From assembly GCA_900547615.1 (NCBI GenBank), contig URHH01000067.1, positions 1 to 12,831 of the forward strand: 12,831 nt of DNA. Direction: 5' to 3'. The DNA is from an uncultured Blautia sp. Lineage in GTDB: Bacteria; Bacillota; Clostridia; Lachnospirales; Lachnospiraceae. Shown piece after piece: positions 1-6,649 of the stretch. The notes below the pieces were generated by a model that saw only the letters and a list, made by a program, of their open reading frames with translations, was not told the DNA's origin and searched no databases. A program made the position numbers and the translations under genes. Numbering within the stretch: the stretch's first letter is position 1; every line of letters begins with the position of its first letter.

Positions 1-7
1 AGAAGTA

Positions 8-36
8 TTGACATTTTTTCCTTTTCAATGTATTAT
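8..36 (+). promoter_or_regulatory. Possible sigma-A promoter on the plus strand
   Basis: TTGACA at 8-13 is followed after 17 bases by TATTAT at 31-36; a perfect TATAAT at 34-39 also exists, but with 20-base spacing. No convincing plus-strand gene follows: the nearest ATG (50-52) opens a 53-codon frame without a ribosome binding site. It may serve an antisense or vestigial transcript, or be chance in AT-rich DNA. Confidence 0.35.
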
Positions 37-69
37 AATAAAATAAGAAATGGGTTTGTTACCGTACAG

Positions 70-300
70 TTATTGCTCAAGCGGGGTGCTCGTTTCTTTT
101 TTTATGTTTACCATATCATATAAATATAAATTCCCATCCGCTGCATGTCTAATCAGCATTTCTATTATAAAGACGTTAAATCTGTCAAGTTCTCCAGTAT
201 TACTATTATAAACAGGAAGTGCAAATCTTGTAGTAAATCTGTACCAACCAAATTTTGCATCAACATTATGCTTCCCTTTAAAATTTTCCTGCCAGAGCCT
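70..300 (-). pseudogene. 3' remnant of a prophage/ICE-type large polyvalent protein
   Basis: On the minus strand an open frame of about 76 codons runs from just after an in-frame TAA (301-303) to a TAA at 70-72. It has no usable start codon or ribosome binding site. The translation is rich in W, Y and F and includes KFGWYRFTTRFALPVYN, then LIRHAADGNLYLYD, and ends IKKETSTPLEQ. From memory this pattern resembles the C-terminal region of large polyvalent proteins carried by Firmicutes prophages and conjugative elements. That match was not searched, and the exact domain family is uncertain. The fragment is more AT-rich than the gene beside it, consistent with foreign origin. It looks like a decayed remnant of a mobile element left downstream of the M15 peptidase gene. 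Confidence 0.5.
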
Positions 301-347
301 TTATGTCTTCCACTTCCTCCTCTGTACAGCCAGCCTCTTCAGCCACC

Positions 348-1340
348 TCACCCGGCCGGTTTCTCAAAGTGCTGATAATCTACCGGATTCTGCCACAAAC
401 CGCCCCAACTGAATCCATACTTTTTAAATATATTATAACAGGCATCACTTTCCACGATCACATGGGCATCTCCTGTTGTTCTGTCCACATAGGAAGACGC
501 ATTTTCATGGCTCCACTGTGGTGTTCCGTCTTCCCCATACCATACATAAGGATTTTGCTGTGGATTAATATCAATAGCACGTCCCAGTGCATGATTGGAG
601 AGTTTCTGACCTCCTGTTGCCAGCCTGTAACAGAAAGCCGATGTATTATTATTATCAATAGAATTACTGTCTGAAGATATTCCATCTCCTGTCCAGTAAT
701 CGTCAATCAGGCGCATAGACTGAATTTCATATTCTATGTCAAACAACTCCCTGAAGACATTCAGCACATCTTCACAGATTGCCGCATTAACGATCAGCTC
801 ACCAACCTGTACCTGATGTTCAAAATTATAATGAACAAGTTTTAAATAACGTAAATCAGAAAGTCCAATATCATTATTGGGATAATAAGATTTGCCGTTT
901 ATCCTGTTATAAACTGCGTCTCCTTCCGTAATTTCGTATGCTTTAAAATACTGTTCTTCACTTCCGATCACTGAAAATTCATCTATAACCTGTCCAACAG
1001 CAAGAGACTCCAGAACATCTCCGCTTAATACAGTATCCCCCTCCGGAGGCGTAAGCATTCCATTCTCCTCCTGCTGCTGTCTTTCCTGTGCTGCCTGCGC
1101 ATTTTGAAATTCCGTTACCTGTTGCTGAAGCTTGTCTGTTTCCGCTTGCAGCCTCACAATTTTTTCCGACATTTCTTCATTCTCTTTCTGCAGGAGCTGT
1201 CTTGACTGTTTCAATGTTGCGTTGTTCTGAAAACTGAAATAACATAAAAAGCCAAGACATAAAACGGCACAGATTAAGATGATATTCAGCACACTTAAAA
1301 GAATTACGCTGCCTGTATTTTTTCTTTTTTCTCTCGTCAT
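348..1340 (-). CDS. Membrane-anchored M15-family peptidase (D-Ala-D-Ala carboxypeptidase/VanY-like)
   Basis: A 330-residue protein probably trimming peptidoglycan stem peptides outside the membrane. Residues 11-37 form one hydrophobic transmembrane segment, about 42-92 is a Q/E-rich coiled coil, and about 110-330 is the extracellular part. The zinc-site signature of M15 enzymes is visible: SNHALGRAID has H250 and D257, and DYQHFEKP near the C-terminus has H324. The catalytic domain therefore looks intact. The start at 1340 is chosen because GGAGG lies four bases upstream; the longer frame to 1397 overlaps the previous gene and lacks a binding site. The gene follows the zinc-ribbon protein by 11 bases, so the two are probably cotranscribed. 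The stop follows a GGG run; a -1 slip there would add an acidic tail of about 23 residues. Peptidase specificity (carboxypeptidase or endopeptidase) cannot be told from sequence. Confidence 0.85.
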   Translation of the reverse strand: MTREKRKNTGSVILLSVLNIILICAVLCLGFLCYFSFQNNATLKQSRQLLQKENEEMSEKIVRLQAETDKLQQQVTEFQNAQAAQERQQQEENGMLTPPEGDTVLSGDVLESLAVGQVIDEFSVIGSEEQYFKAYEITEGDAVYNRINGKSYYPNNDIGLSDLRYLKLVHYNFEHQVQVGELIVNAAICEDVLNVFRELFDIEYEIQSMRLIDDYWTGDGISSDSNSIDNNNTSAFCYRLATGGQKLSNHALGRAIDINPQQNPYVWYGEDGTPQWSHENASSYVDRTTGDAHVIVESDACYNIFKKYGFSWGGLWQNPVDYQHFEKPAG

Positions 1341-1351
1341 ACAGCCTCCAA

Positions 1352-2275
1352 TTATTCTCCGTATACCATAATTTCTGTTATGCAGGTATCTTCCCACTGT
1401 GTACCAGGATACACATCGTCAATAGTGACTCTCATACTATTTGCCTTTACTGCCTTATTTACCTCGACCCACTCTACTTTTCGTTCTCCTGTAAATGTAA
1501 CCGGTCCGACATAATCCCCAAAAGCAAGCGTCATTGTTTTCGGTTTTGCATTGCCGACATAATATCTGTCTGTTTTCCAGTTGCCAAGCTTAAATCCAAT
1601 ATATTTAACTTTATAGAAATCATCAAAACTGAAACTGATCGTCTCAGAAATCCCATAACCGTCCGCTCCCTCCTGCCAGTTGGTAGCATCTTTTCCATCA
1701 AACAAAAGTATCGGACTGTTGCTTGTTCCCTCCTGTGATATGGTAGAAGAAGCATTCGCTGCGATCACATTTGCCTTATGAAGCTTTGACACATCAGGTT
1801 CATCTGTTATAAGACTTGCCTTTGTTTCTTCTGGTTCTGACTGTTCTGCAGATGATTTTTCGGACTGCATAGACTCCATTTTCCTGTCTAACTCTTCTCC
1901 CGGCGTCTCCTTTATTTTTTCGCCGGACGTTTCAGGCGAACTCTCCGGAAATACTTCCATTATTTCTTCTGGAACTGCTTCTGCGACTTTTTTCTCTTCC
2001 TCTTCCCTTTTTAATTCCTCAAGTTTTTCGCCTACTGTAATTTCTTCTGTTACTTCTTTCGATGCTTTTGTTTTCAGAAAAAATCCCACTGCCACAACGG
2101 ATACAACCGCCACTGCCACAACAGAAGCTGCCGTAATAAGCGCCACTCCGGTTTTTCTCTGTTTCTTTTCTGAAACAATTTCCAATGTCTCTGTTTTCTT
2201 CTCTACAGGACTCCCACAGTATGTACAAAACTCAGAATCATCATCTATCTTTCGCCCACATGCTTTACAAAACAT
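1352..2275 (-). CDS. Zinc-ribbon membrane protein with C-terminal discoidin/NADase-type glycan-binding domain
   Basis: A 307-residue single-pass protein. The N-terminus is a zinc ribbon with C3, C6, C17 and C20 (CKACG, then CTYCG). A transmembrane helix spans about 42-67, followed by a low-complexity E/S/K-rich stalk to about 160, then a beta-rich C-terminal domain. That domain (LLFDGKDATNWQEG, then ISFSFDDFYKVKYIGFKLGN, ending ITEIMVYGE) has the layout of discoidin-like glycan-binding domains, including those called NADase-type. The zinc ribbon would face the cytoplasm and the sugar-binding domain the wall. The stalk begins EEITVGEKLEELK, nearly identical to the stalk of the upstream paralogue. 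GGAGGG nine bases before the ATG supports the start. Its partner and ligand are unknown; a role in sensing or scaffolding at the envelope is an inference from architecture and the M15 peptidase next to it. Confidence 0.8.
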   Translation of the reverse strand: MFCKACGRKIDDDSEFCTYCGSPVEKKTETLEIVSEKKQRKTGVALITAASVVAVAVVSVVAVGFFLKTKASKEVTEEITVGEKLEELKREEEEKKVAEAVPEEIMEVFPESSPETSGEKIKETPGEELDRKMESMQSEKSSAEQSEPEETKASLITDEPDVSKLHKANVIAANASSTISQEGTSNSPILLFDGKDATNWQEGADGYGISETISFSFDDFYKVKYIGFKLGNWKTDRYYVGNAKPKTMTLAFGDYVGPVTFTGERKVEWVEVNKAVKANSMRVTIDDVYPGTQWEDTCITEIMVYGE

Positions 2276-2293
2276 ATCTATTTTCCCTCCCTC

Positions 2294-3010
2294 TTAATAA
2301 AATGATATTTCTGAAATCGCTGTATCTGTATATTTCCAGCCGGAATACACAGACAAAATCTTAACGGAAACACTTGTTGCATTCACAGGTTCCGGTAATT
2401 GAAACGTTTGCATTCCATTTACATCACCAAGAGTAATTTCGTGTTTTGTGCCATTGGAAAATTCCAGTTCTATTTCTTTGGGACGTGCATTTTTACTATA
2501 TAAATCTTCATTTTTCTGATACCCTGAGTAAATATCAAATCCGGATACCTGATACATATTATCAAAAGTGAACATCAAAAACTCGCCTTCGCCATTTCCA
2601 GAAACGCCTTCCACCCAGGCTGTAGAAAGATTTTCGTCTTTCGCCAACTCCGGAGAATGCGTCATGTTATACTCACTTAGTGAAGAAGTTGCACTGACTG
2701 CTTTTACAGAACCATTGGAAACTGCCGGATATACAGGAACCGTAGGCGTCGGAGAAGGCGATAAAACAAGCGATGGTAACGGAGTTTCCAACAAAGCAGT
2801 AGTAACCTCCGAACTTTCGGTATTTTGAAACTGACTTTTCTCCATTTCCTCTGCTTTCAACTCTTCTATTTTCTCTCCTACTGTAATTTCCTCCTGTTCA
2901 TTTTCTGATATTCTGTTTTTTACCCAAAATCCGACTCCTGCAATTGTGACTGTCATCACGCTAAGAACGGAAATTATGCCAACCAGAGCTACTTTCTTTT
3001 CCCCGTTCAT
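2294..3010 (-). CDS. Membrane protein with discoidin/NADase-type glycan-binding domain (paralogue without zinc ribbon)
   Basis: A 238-residue protein related to its downstream neighbour. A transmembrane helix lies at about 6-31, then a stalk starting EEITVGEKIEELKAEE, a P/S/T-rich linker (SPSPTPTVPVYP) at about 80-93, and a beta-rich domain from about 100 to the end. The domain carries the same landmarks as the paralogue: a D/E-x-x-x-T-x-W segment (DENLSTAWVEG), LMFTFDNMYQVSGFDIYSGY, and an ending TDTAISEISFY. It lacks the zinc ribbon, so only a few cytoplasmic residues remain. GGAG eight bases before the ATG supports the start. It begins two bases after the stop of the small membrane peptide gene and ends 18 bases before the next gene, which points to one transcript. 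Function is unknown; surface glycan binding is inferred from the fold. Confidence 0.75.
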   Translation of the reverse strand: MNGEKKVALVGIISVLSVMTVTIAGVGFWVKNRISENEQEEITVGEKIEELKAEEMEKSQFQNTESSEVTTALLETPLPSLVLSPSPTPTVPVYPAVSNGSVKAVSATSSLSEYNMTHSPELAKDENLSTAWVEGVSGNGEGEFLMFTFDNMYQVSGFDIYSGYQKNEDLYSKNARPKEIELEFSNGTKHEITLGDVNGMQTFQLPEPVNATSVSVKILSVYSGWKYTDTAISEISFY

Positions 3011-3012
3011 TT

Positions 3013-3153
3013 TTAATACTCCTTCTCAATTTTATCCATCAGCTCTTTTCTCTGCTTCTCAAAACGTCCCGGAAGCACGCATAAAACGATCACACTGATC
3101 AGTACGCCAAGAATCCCCAATATAAACATCAGAAGTCCCATTGTAATTCCCAT
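3013..3153 (-). CDS. Small single-pass membrane peptide (46 residues)
   Basis: A short frame fits exactly between the TPR frame and the glycan-binding protein gene. It starts MGITMGLLMF, continues through a hydrophobic segment ending VLCVLP at about residue 28, and finishes with a charged tail (GRFEKQRKELMDKIEKEY). This is the form of a small membrane subunit with a cytoplasmic amphipathic helix. AGGA lies seven bases before the ATG at 3153, a better spacing than for the ATG two codons upstream (3159), which would give 48 residues. The gap to the next gene is two bases, suggesting translational coupling. No family is recognised. Confidence 0.65.
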   Translation of the reverse strand: MGITMGLLMFILGILGVLISVIVLCVLPGRFEKQRKELMDKIEKEY

Positions 3154-3171
3154 ATTCATTTCCTCTCTTTT

Positions 3172-3870
3172 TTACTGGATCCAGCCATTTGCAACAGCCT
3201 GATCATAAAGCTCTTTCAGGCGATCCATCTCCACATCGTTTACATTGTTTGCAAGCTGTTCCTGATAAAGGTTCTGCGCCTTTTCATAATATCCCTTAAA
3301 AGCCCCGTAGGTTTTTTCTCCGACAGGTCGTTCAGACTGTTTCGCCACCTCAAGAAGTGCAAGGCTCTTATAAGTTTTATAATTTTCCCCATAATCTGTA
3401 AGCATCTGATTCAGAACAGAAGAAGCCCTGTCATAATCTTTTACATTCTGATAAAGAACTGCCAGATTATAATCTGTACTGTAACTTCCCATTCCCTGCT
3501 CTTTTATTTTCTTAAATACTTCTATTGCTTTCATATCATAAGAAGCATCTCCCGTCTTTTTTGACATATCGCTGTAAGCCTGTCCTAATTGTTCCAAGAT
3601 ACCTATATTATATTCCGGAGAAAGTGTTTCTGCTGCCTCCTCCAGCATTTTTACTTTCTGCATCAGGATTTCCGCCCCGTCGCCAGATGCGTCCAGACAT
3701 TTTGCCGCCATAATATATGCCCGCATTTTTATATACTCGTCTTTTGTATTCCTGATACATTCCTGAAAAATACTCCCGGCTCCTGCATAATCCTGAGAAA
3801 CATAGGCAATCTCCCCTTCAATATATACCCTTTGCTGGACGCACGGTCTGACCCTAGCAGCTTCTTTCAG
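3172..3870 (-). pseudogene. 5'-truncated tetratricopeptide-repeat protein, possibly the C-terminus of a Ser/Thr kinase
   Basis: The frame encodes helical tandem repeats of TPR type, for example YNIGILEQLGQAYSDM, YNLAVLYQNVKDYDRASSVL and YKTYKSLALLEVAK, ending AVANGWIQ. The first ATG is at 3726 (184 residues), but repeat-like coding continues upstream in frame (IEGEIAYVSQDYAGAGSIFQ) to about 3870, where it runs into a terminator hairpin and then a TAA at 3907-3909. There is no start codon in that upstream part and no good ribosome binding site at 3726. The natural reading is a longer gene that has lost its 5' end. From memory, Lachnospiraceae Ser/Thr protein kinases end in similar TPR repeats, and the zinc-ribbon neighbours would fit such a locus; no kinase domain is present here, so this is inference. 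A shorter protein from 3726 could still be made. Confidence 0.65.
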
Positions 3871-3898
3871 AAAAAAGCCGGGGTTCCCCGGCTTAAAA
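3871..3898 (-). terminator. Rho-independent terminator hairpin at the junction with the TPR frame
   Basis: Perfect nine-base arms, AAGCCGGGG (3875-3883) and CCCCGGCTT (3886-3894), enclose two bases. On the minus strand the stem is followed by six T residues, directly abutting the TPR coding sequence. No gene lies between it and the kdgK terminator upstream, so it is probably left over from a lost gene. Confidence 0.65.
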
Positions 3899-3910
3899 AT
3901 ACTACTTTAC

Positions 3911-3988
3911 TTTTATCATAACTCCGGAAAATACCCCCGCCTCGAAGCGTTAGCGCAGGCGGCGGTATTCTCCGGAGTTATGATAAAA
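3911..3988. repeat. Long inverted repeat, 32-base arms around a 14-base loop
   Basis: Left arm 3911-3942 (starting TTTTATCATAACTCCGGA) and right arm 3957-3988 are complementary at 30 of 32 positions; the loop is CGAAGCGTTAGCGC. The arms begin and end with TTTTATCATAAC and its complement. It lies just downstream of the kdgK terminator and shares the terminator's T-tract. It could be a REP- or MITE-like palindromic element, or an extra bidirectional terminator. No other copy is visible in this window. Confidence 0.8.
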
Positions 3989-4031
3989 ACAGCCGTTCCC
4001 AGGCATGTTTGAAAATGCCCGAAAGCGGCTG
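3985..4031 (-). terminator. Terminator of the sugar-acid operon
   Basis: On the minus strand, downstream of kdgK, CAGCCG (complement of 4026-4031) pairs with CGGCTG (complement of 3990-3995), with inner pairing GGCAT/ATGCC, followed by TTTTTAT. It is placed 27 bases after the kdgK stop codon. Confidence 0.8.
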
Positions 4032-4057
4032 TCTCAGCTTTAGATTTTTATATTTTT

Positions 4058-5005
4058 TTATCTTTTCTGTTTTTCCTGAAATGCAAACAGAGTTTCCCGA
4101 TCCGGAAGATTGTCATTGTCTCCCTTTGAGGAAATAATGATGGCTCCCATGGCATTTCCACGGGCAACAGCCTCATCAAGGGACAGTTTTTCCAGAAGAC
4201 CTGTTACCACACCTGCTGCAAAAGCATCTCCTGCACCTACTGTATCCACGATTTTTTCCGGCTTATATCCCGGAACTGTACCCTGTACACCGTCTTTTTT
4301 CTTATAATAAGCGCCGGTTTTCCCAAGCTTTACAATTACAATTTTAGAGCCATGTTCCAGATAAAAGTCTGCGATCTCCTCCGGCACATCTGTACCGGCA
4401 AGAATTCTGCCTTCTTTAATACCTGGCAGCACCACATCACTGTGAAATGCGATGTCATTTAAGGTCTGCACCATCTCTTCCCTTGACTTCCAGAGTTTTT
4501 CCCTGATATTTGGGTCAAAGCTTACCATTGCCCCGATTTCATGGGCTCTTTTTGCAAGAGTCATACAGGATCTACGGCAGTCTTCTGACAATGCCGGAGT
4601 GATTCCTGTAATATGGACCATCTTCACTCCAGACAGATCCTGAGCCTCAATGTCCTCTGGACAGATATGAGAAGCAGCAGAATTTTTACGGAAATAATAT
4701 ACAGCAGGATCCCCTTCCAGAACTTTTGTCTTCAAATATGATCCGGTAAGATATTCTTCTGTAAAAAGAACCTTTTCTCCGTCAATCTTTTCCTTTTCGA
4801 TAAATTCATGGATATAAGCTCCGTAAGGATCTTTTCCAAGCTTTGTAAAATAGCTTGCAGTATGTCCCAGTCTGGTCACTCCGATAGAAAAATTCAGCTC
4901 CGCACCGGCAAGTCCCCTGGAATAATTTTCCACTTTACTGAAGGTGCCTGGCTTTTCTGCGATAAACACTACCATGGGTTCCCCCATTGTAAATATTTCA
5001 CTCAT
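4058..5005 (-). CDS. kdgK: 2-keto-3-deoxygluconate kinase (PfkB family)
   Basis: A 315-residue cytoplasmic sugar kinase that phosphorylates 2-keto-3-deoxygluconate with ATP to KDPG, the substrate of the aldolase encoded just upstream. Ribokinase-family features are present in order: GEPMVVF near the N-terminus, GLAGAELNFSIGVTRLG at about 31-47 (substrate-binding region), FDPNIR at 163-168, and the signature DTVGAGDAFAAG at 254-265 with the catalytic base D260. Length is normal for the family. The ATG at 5005 is preferred to the GTG at 5014: GGGGG stands eight bases before the ATG but directly abuts the GTG. The ATG overlaps the kdgA stop as ATGA, indicating translational coupling. Last gene of the operon, followed by a terminator. 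Other 2-keto-3-deoxy acids (for example the galactonate form) cannot be excluded as substrate. Confidence 0.9.
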   Translation of the reverse strand: MSEIFTMGEPMVVFIAEKPGTFSKVENYSRGLAGAELNFSIGVTRLGHTASYFTKLGKDPYGAYIHEFIEKEKIDGEKVLFTEEYLTGSYLKTKVLEGDPAVYYFRKNSAASHICPEDIEAQDLSGVKMVHITGITPALSEDCRRSCMTLAKRAHEIGAMVSFDPNIREKLWKSREEMVQTLNDIAFHSDVVLPGIKEGRILAGTDVPEEIADFYLEHGSKIVIVKLGKTGAYYKKKDGVQGTVPGYKPEKIVDTVGAGDAFAAGVVTGLLEKLSLDEAVARGNAMGAIIISSKGDNDNLPDRETLFAFQEKQKR

Positions 5006-5640
5006 CTTCCGCACCCCCTTACCAGTGTCAAAGCCTCCTGTGCCTTTTGAGTAATTTCTTCAAAGTTTCCTGCATTTATATCGCTTTCCTTTACCATCCA
5101 GCTTCCGCCACATGCTGCAATAAAAGGATTTTCCAGATAGGTACCGATATTCTCTGTATTGATTCCACCTGTAGGTATAAATTTCATATCTCCAAAAGGT
5201 GCTGCAAGAGCTTTGATTGCCTTGATTCCTCCACTTGTTTCAGCAGGGAAAAATTTCACCACACCAATTCCAAGGGATTTTGCTTTCATGATCTCACTGG
5301 CTGTCACGCAGCCAGGAAGACAGATCACATCCAGCTCCCGGCATTTTTTTACAACCTCTTCTGAAAGTCCCGGGCTTACGATAAATTTCGCCCCAGCCTC
5401 AACAGCATCTGCCACCTGACCTGCACCTATCACCGTTCCTGCGCCAACCAGCATTTCCGGCACTTCTTCAGCCACCTTTTTGATGGCATCTTTTGCGGCC
5501 GCTGTGCGGAAAGTGATTTCCATACAGCAGATTCCACCTTTATACAATGCCCGGGCAAGCTTTGTGGCATCCTCTGCCCGTTCCAGCTTTACTACCGGAA
5601 TAATGGGATTTTCAACCGCAATTTTTAATATATCTTCCAT
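5002..5640 (-). CDS. kdgA: 2-dehydro-3-deoxyphosphogluconate (KDPG) aldolase
   Basis: A class I aldolase of 212 residues that cleaves KDPG to pyruvate and glyceraldehyde 3-phosphate. Family motifs in order: MEITFRT with the general base E41, GAGTV at 66-70, FIVSPG at 86-91, PGCVTASE at 109-116, VKFFPAE with the Schiff-base lysine K129, and IPTGGI in the phosphate site. E41 and K129 correspond to E45 and K133 of the E. coli enzyme. Two starts are possible: the GTG at 5649 overlaps the upstream stop as GTGA, while the ATG at 5640 has a purine-rich AGAGAAG at plausible spacing. The ATG is chosen because it begins where family members usually begin. KHG aldolase activity is also possible, as many members are bifunctional. 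Confidence 0.92.
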   Translation of the reverse strand: MEDILKIAVENPIIPVVKLERAEDATKLARALYKGGICCMEITFRTAAAKDAIKKVAEEVPEMLVGAGTVIGAGQVADAVEAGAKFIVSPGLSEEVVKKCRELDVICLPGCVTASEIMKAKSLGIGVVKFFPAETSGGIKAIKALAAPFGDMKFIPTGGINTENIGTYLENPFIAACGGSWMVKESDINAGNFEEITQKAQEALTLVRGCGR

Positions 5641-5645
5641 AAGCG

Positions 5646-6527
5646 TCACTTCTCTTCTGCTTCTGCTACCTCAAACTCTTTACTCCAGTCAAGGTTTCTG
5701 TACTGCTCGCCTCTTTCATCCTCTTTGATAAAAGCAACCAAACGGTTCATCATCTCTGTAGGCCATACATCAATGTCAATATCTGCTGTTGTGTATACAC
5801 CCAGTTTGATCATTTCAAAACCGAAAATATCTTTTACATGCATTTTCTTTGCAAATTCAATTACTTCCTTTACCATATGGCTTGGGATAAAGATCACACC
5901 ACCGCCATATCCAAATACAACATCACCAGGGAGGCAGACAGCTCCGCCGATCTTAGTCATGGAATTAAAGCTGGTCATAACAAAATCTTTGATCGGGGTA
6001 GGATCTACGCCACGGTAGTAAACCTGAAGTCCTTCGATTCCTTCGATCTGCTCCAGATCACGGATACCGCCCCATACAACAGCTCCGCCGGTCTTGGTTC
6101 TGTTTTTGATAGCTGTGGAAAGATTTCCACCTACAAAGGTTCCTTCGTAGATCTTGTCATACATATCAGCTACGACTACATCTCCTTCTACCAGAGTATC
6201 AATTACCCACTGGTTGCAGGTTCCTTTTCTTCCCTCAGAAGCGCCGATCTTCTTTACTGTTTCCTCAAGATCCGGTCTTGCAGGCATGAAAGAGCAGGTC
6301 ACAGCTCTTCCAACCAGCTTTGTCTTATCCTCATGAAGCCTTTTCAATTTTTCCTCAAACTGGTTCAGGTAGCCTTTCATAAACATCGGCTGCCATACCT
6401 CTTCCAGAGTAAGATGTCTTATCTCTTCCAGATCCTCGTCGGATACTCTCGGACGTCCATCTGGAAAACGCTCTCCATCCCATTTTTCTGTTAACTGTAT
6501 AATATCTTCTTTTACACTGAAATGCAT
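5646..6527 (-). CDS. RraA-family protein (HMG/CHA aldolase-like), extended form
   Basis: A 293-residue protein of the RraA/4-hydroxy-4-methyl-2-oxoglutarate aldolase superfamily. Core motifs are present: EGDVVVAD at 114-121, GGNLST at 133-138, GGIRD at 153-157 with the R156/D157 pair used for substrate and metal in aldolase members, and GDVVFGYGGGVIFIP at 201-215. About 70 N-terminal residues and a long C-terminal tail make it larger than the usual 160-230 residues. The start is supported by AGGAA nine bases upstream. In enzyme members the divalent metal and R/D pair support retro-aldol cleavage or decarboxylation of keto acids. Its place between a dehydratase and KDPG aldolase suggests action on a 2-keto (3-deoxy) sugar acid, but the reaction is not known. 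Regulation of RNase E is unlikely in this setting. Confidence 0.85.
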   Translation of the reverse strand: MHFSVKEDIIQLTEKWDGERFPDGRPRVSDEDLEEIRHLTLEEVWQPMFMKGYLNQFEEKLKRLHEDKTKLVGRAVTCSFMPARPDLEETVKKIGASEGRKGTCNQWVIDTLVEGDVVVADMYDKIYEGTFVGGNLSTAIKNRTKTGGAVVWGGIRDLEQIEGIEGLQVYYRGVDPTPIKDFVMTSFNSMTKIGGAVCLPGDVVFGYGGGVIFIPSHMVKEVIEFAKKMHVKDIFGFEMIKLGVYTTADIDIDVWPTEMMNRLVAFIKEDERGEQYRNLDWSKEFEVAEAEEK

Positions 6528-6597
6528 AATTTAAAATTCCTTTCTTCTTTATATGATTTCCTATCATTCATGTTTTCCCGCAAATTGTGAATAGTAA

Positions 6598-6629
6598 CAC
6601 CGGCGGCGCTATCCGCCGCCGGGTTTTTG
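6598..6629. other. GC-rich intercistronic hairpin between dehydratase and RraA genes
   Basis: CCGGCGGCG (6600-6608) and CGCCGCCGG (6614-6622) form a perfect nine-base stem with a five-base loop. The T-rich tail (GTTTTTG) is on the plus strand, while the genes are on the minus strand, where only TGTTACTATT follows. It is the main feature of the 122-base gap. It may be a weak attenuator or an mRNA-stabilising 3' structure for the dehydratase message. Confidence 0.5.
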
Positions 6630-6649
6630 TCTGTCGCTGTGGTAAAATA

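Noticed and set aside
50..211. Plus-strand 53-codon frame after the promoter-like sequence
   Set aside because: No ribosome binding site, no motif, and antisense to a more convincing coding remnant.
5838..6494. Plus-strand open frame of 218 codons
   Set aside because: Shadow of the RraA-family gene, whose motifs are all on the minus strand.
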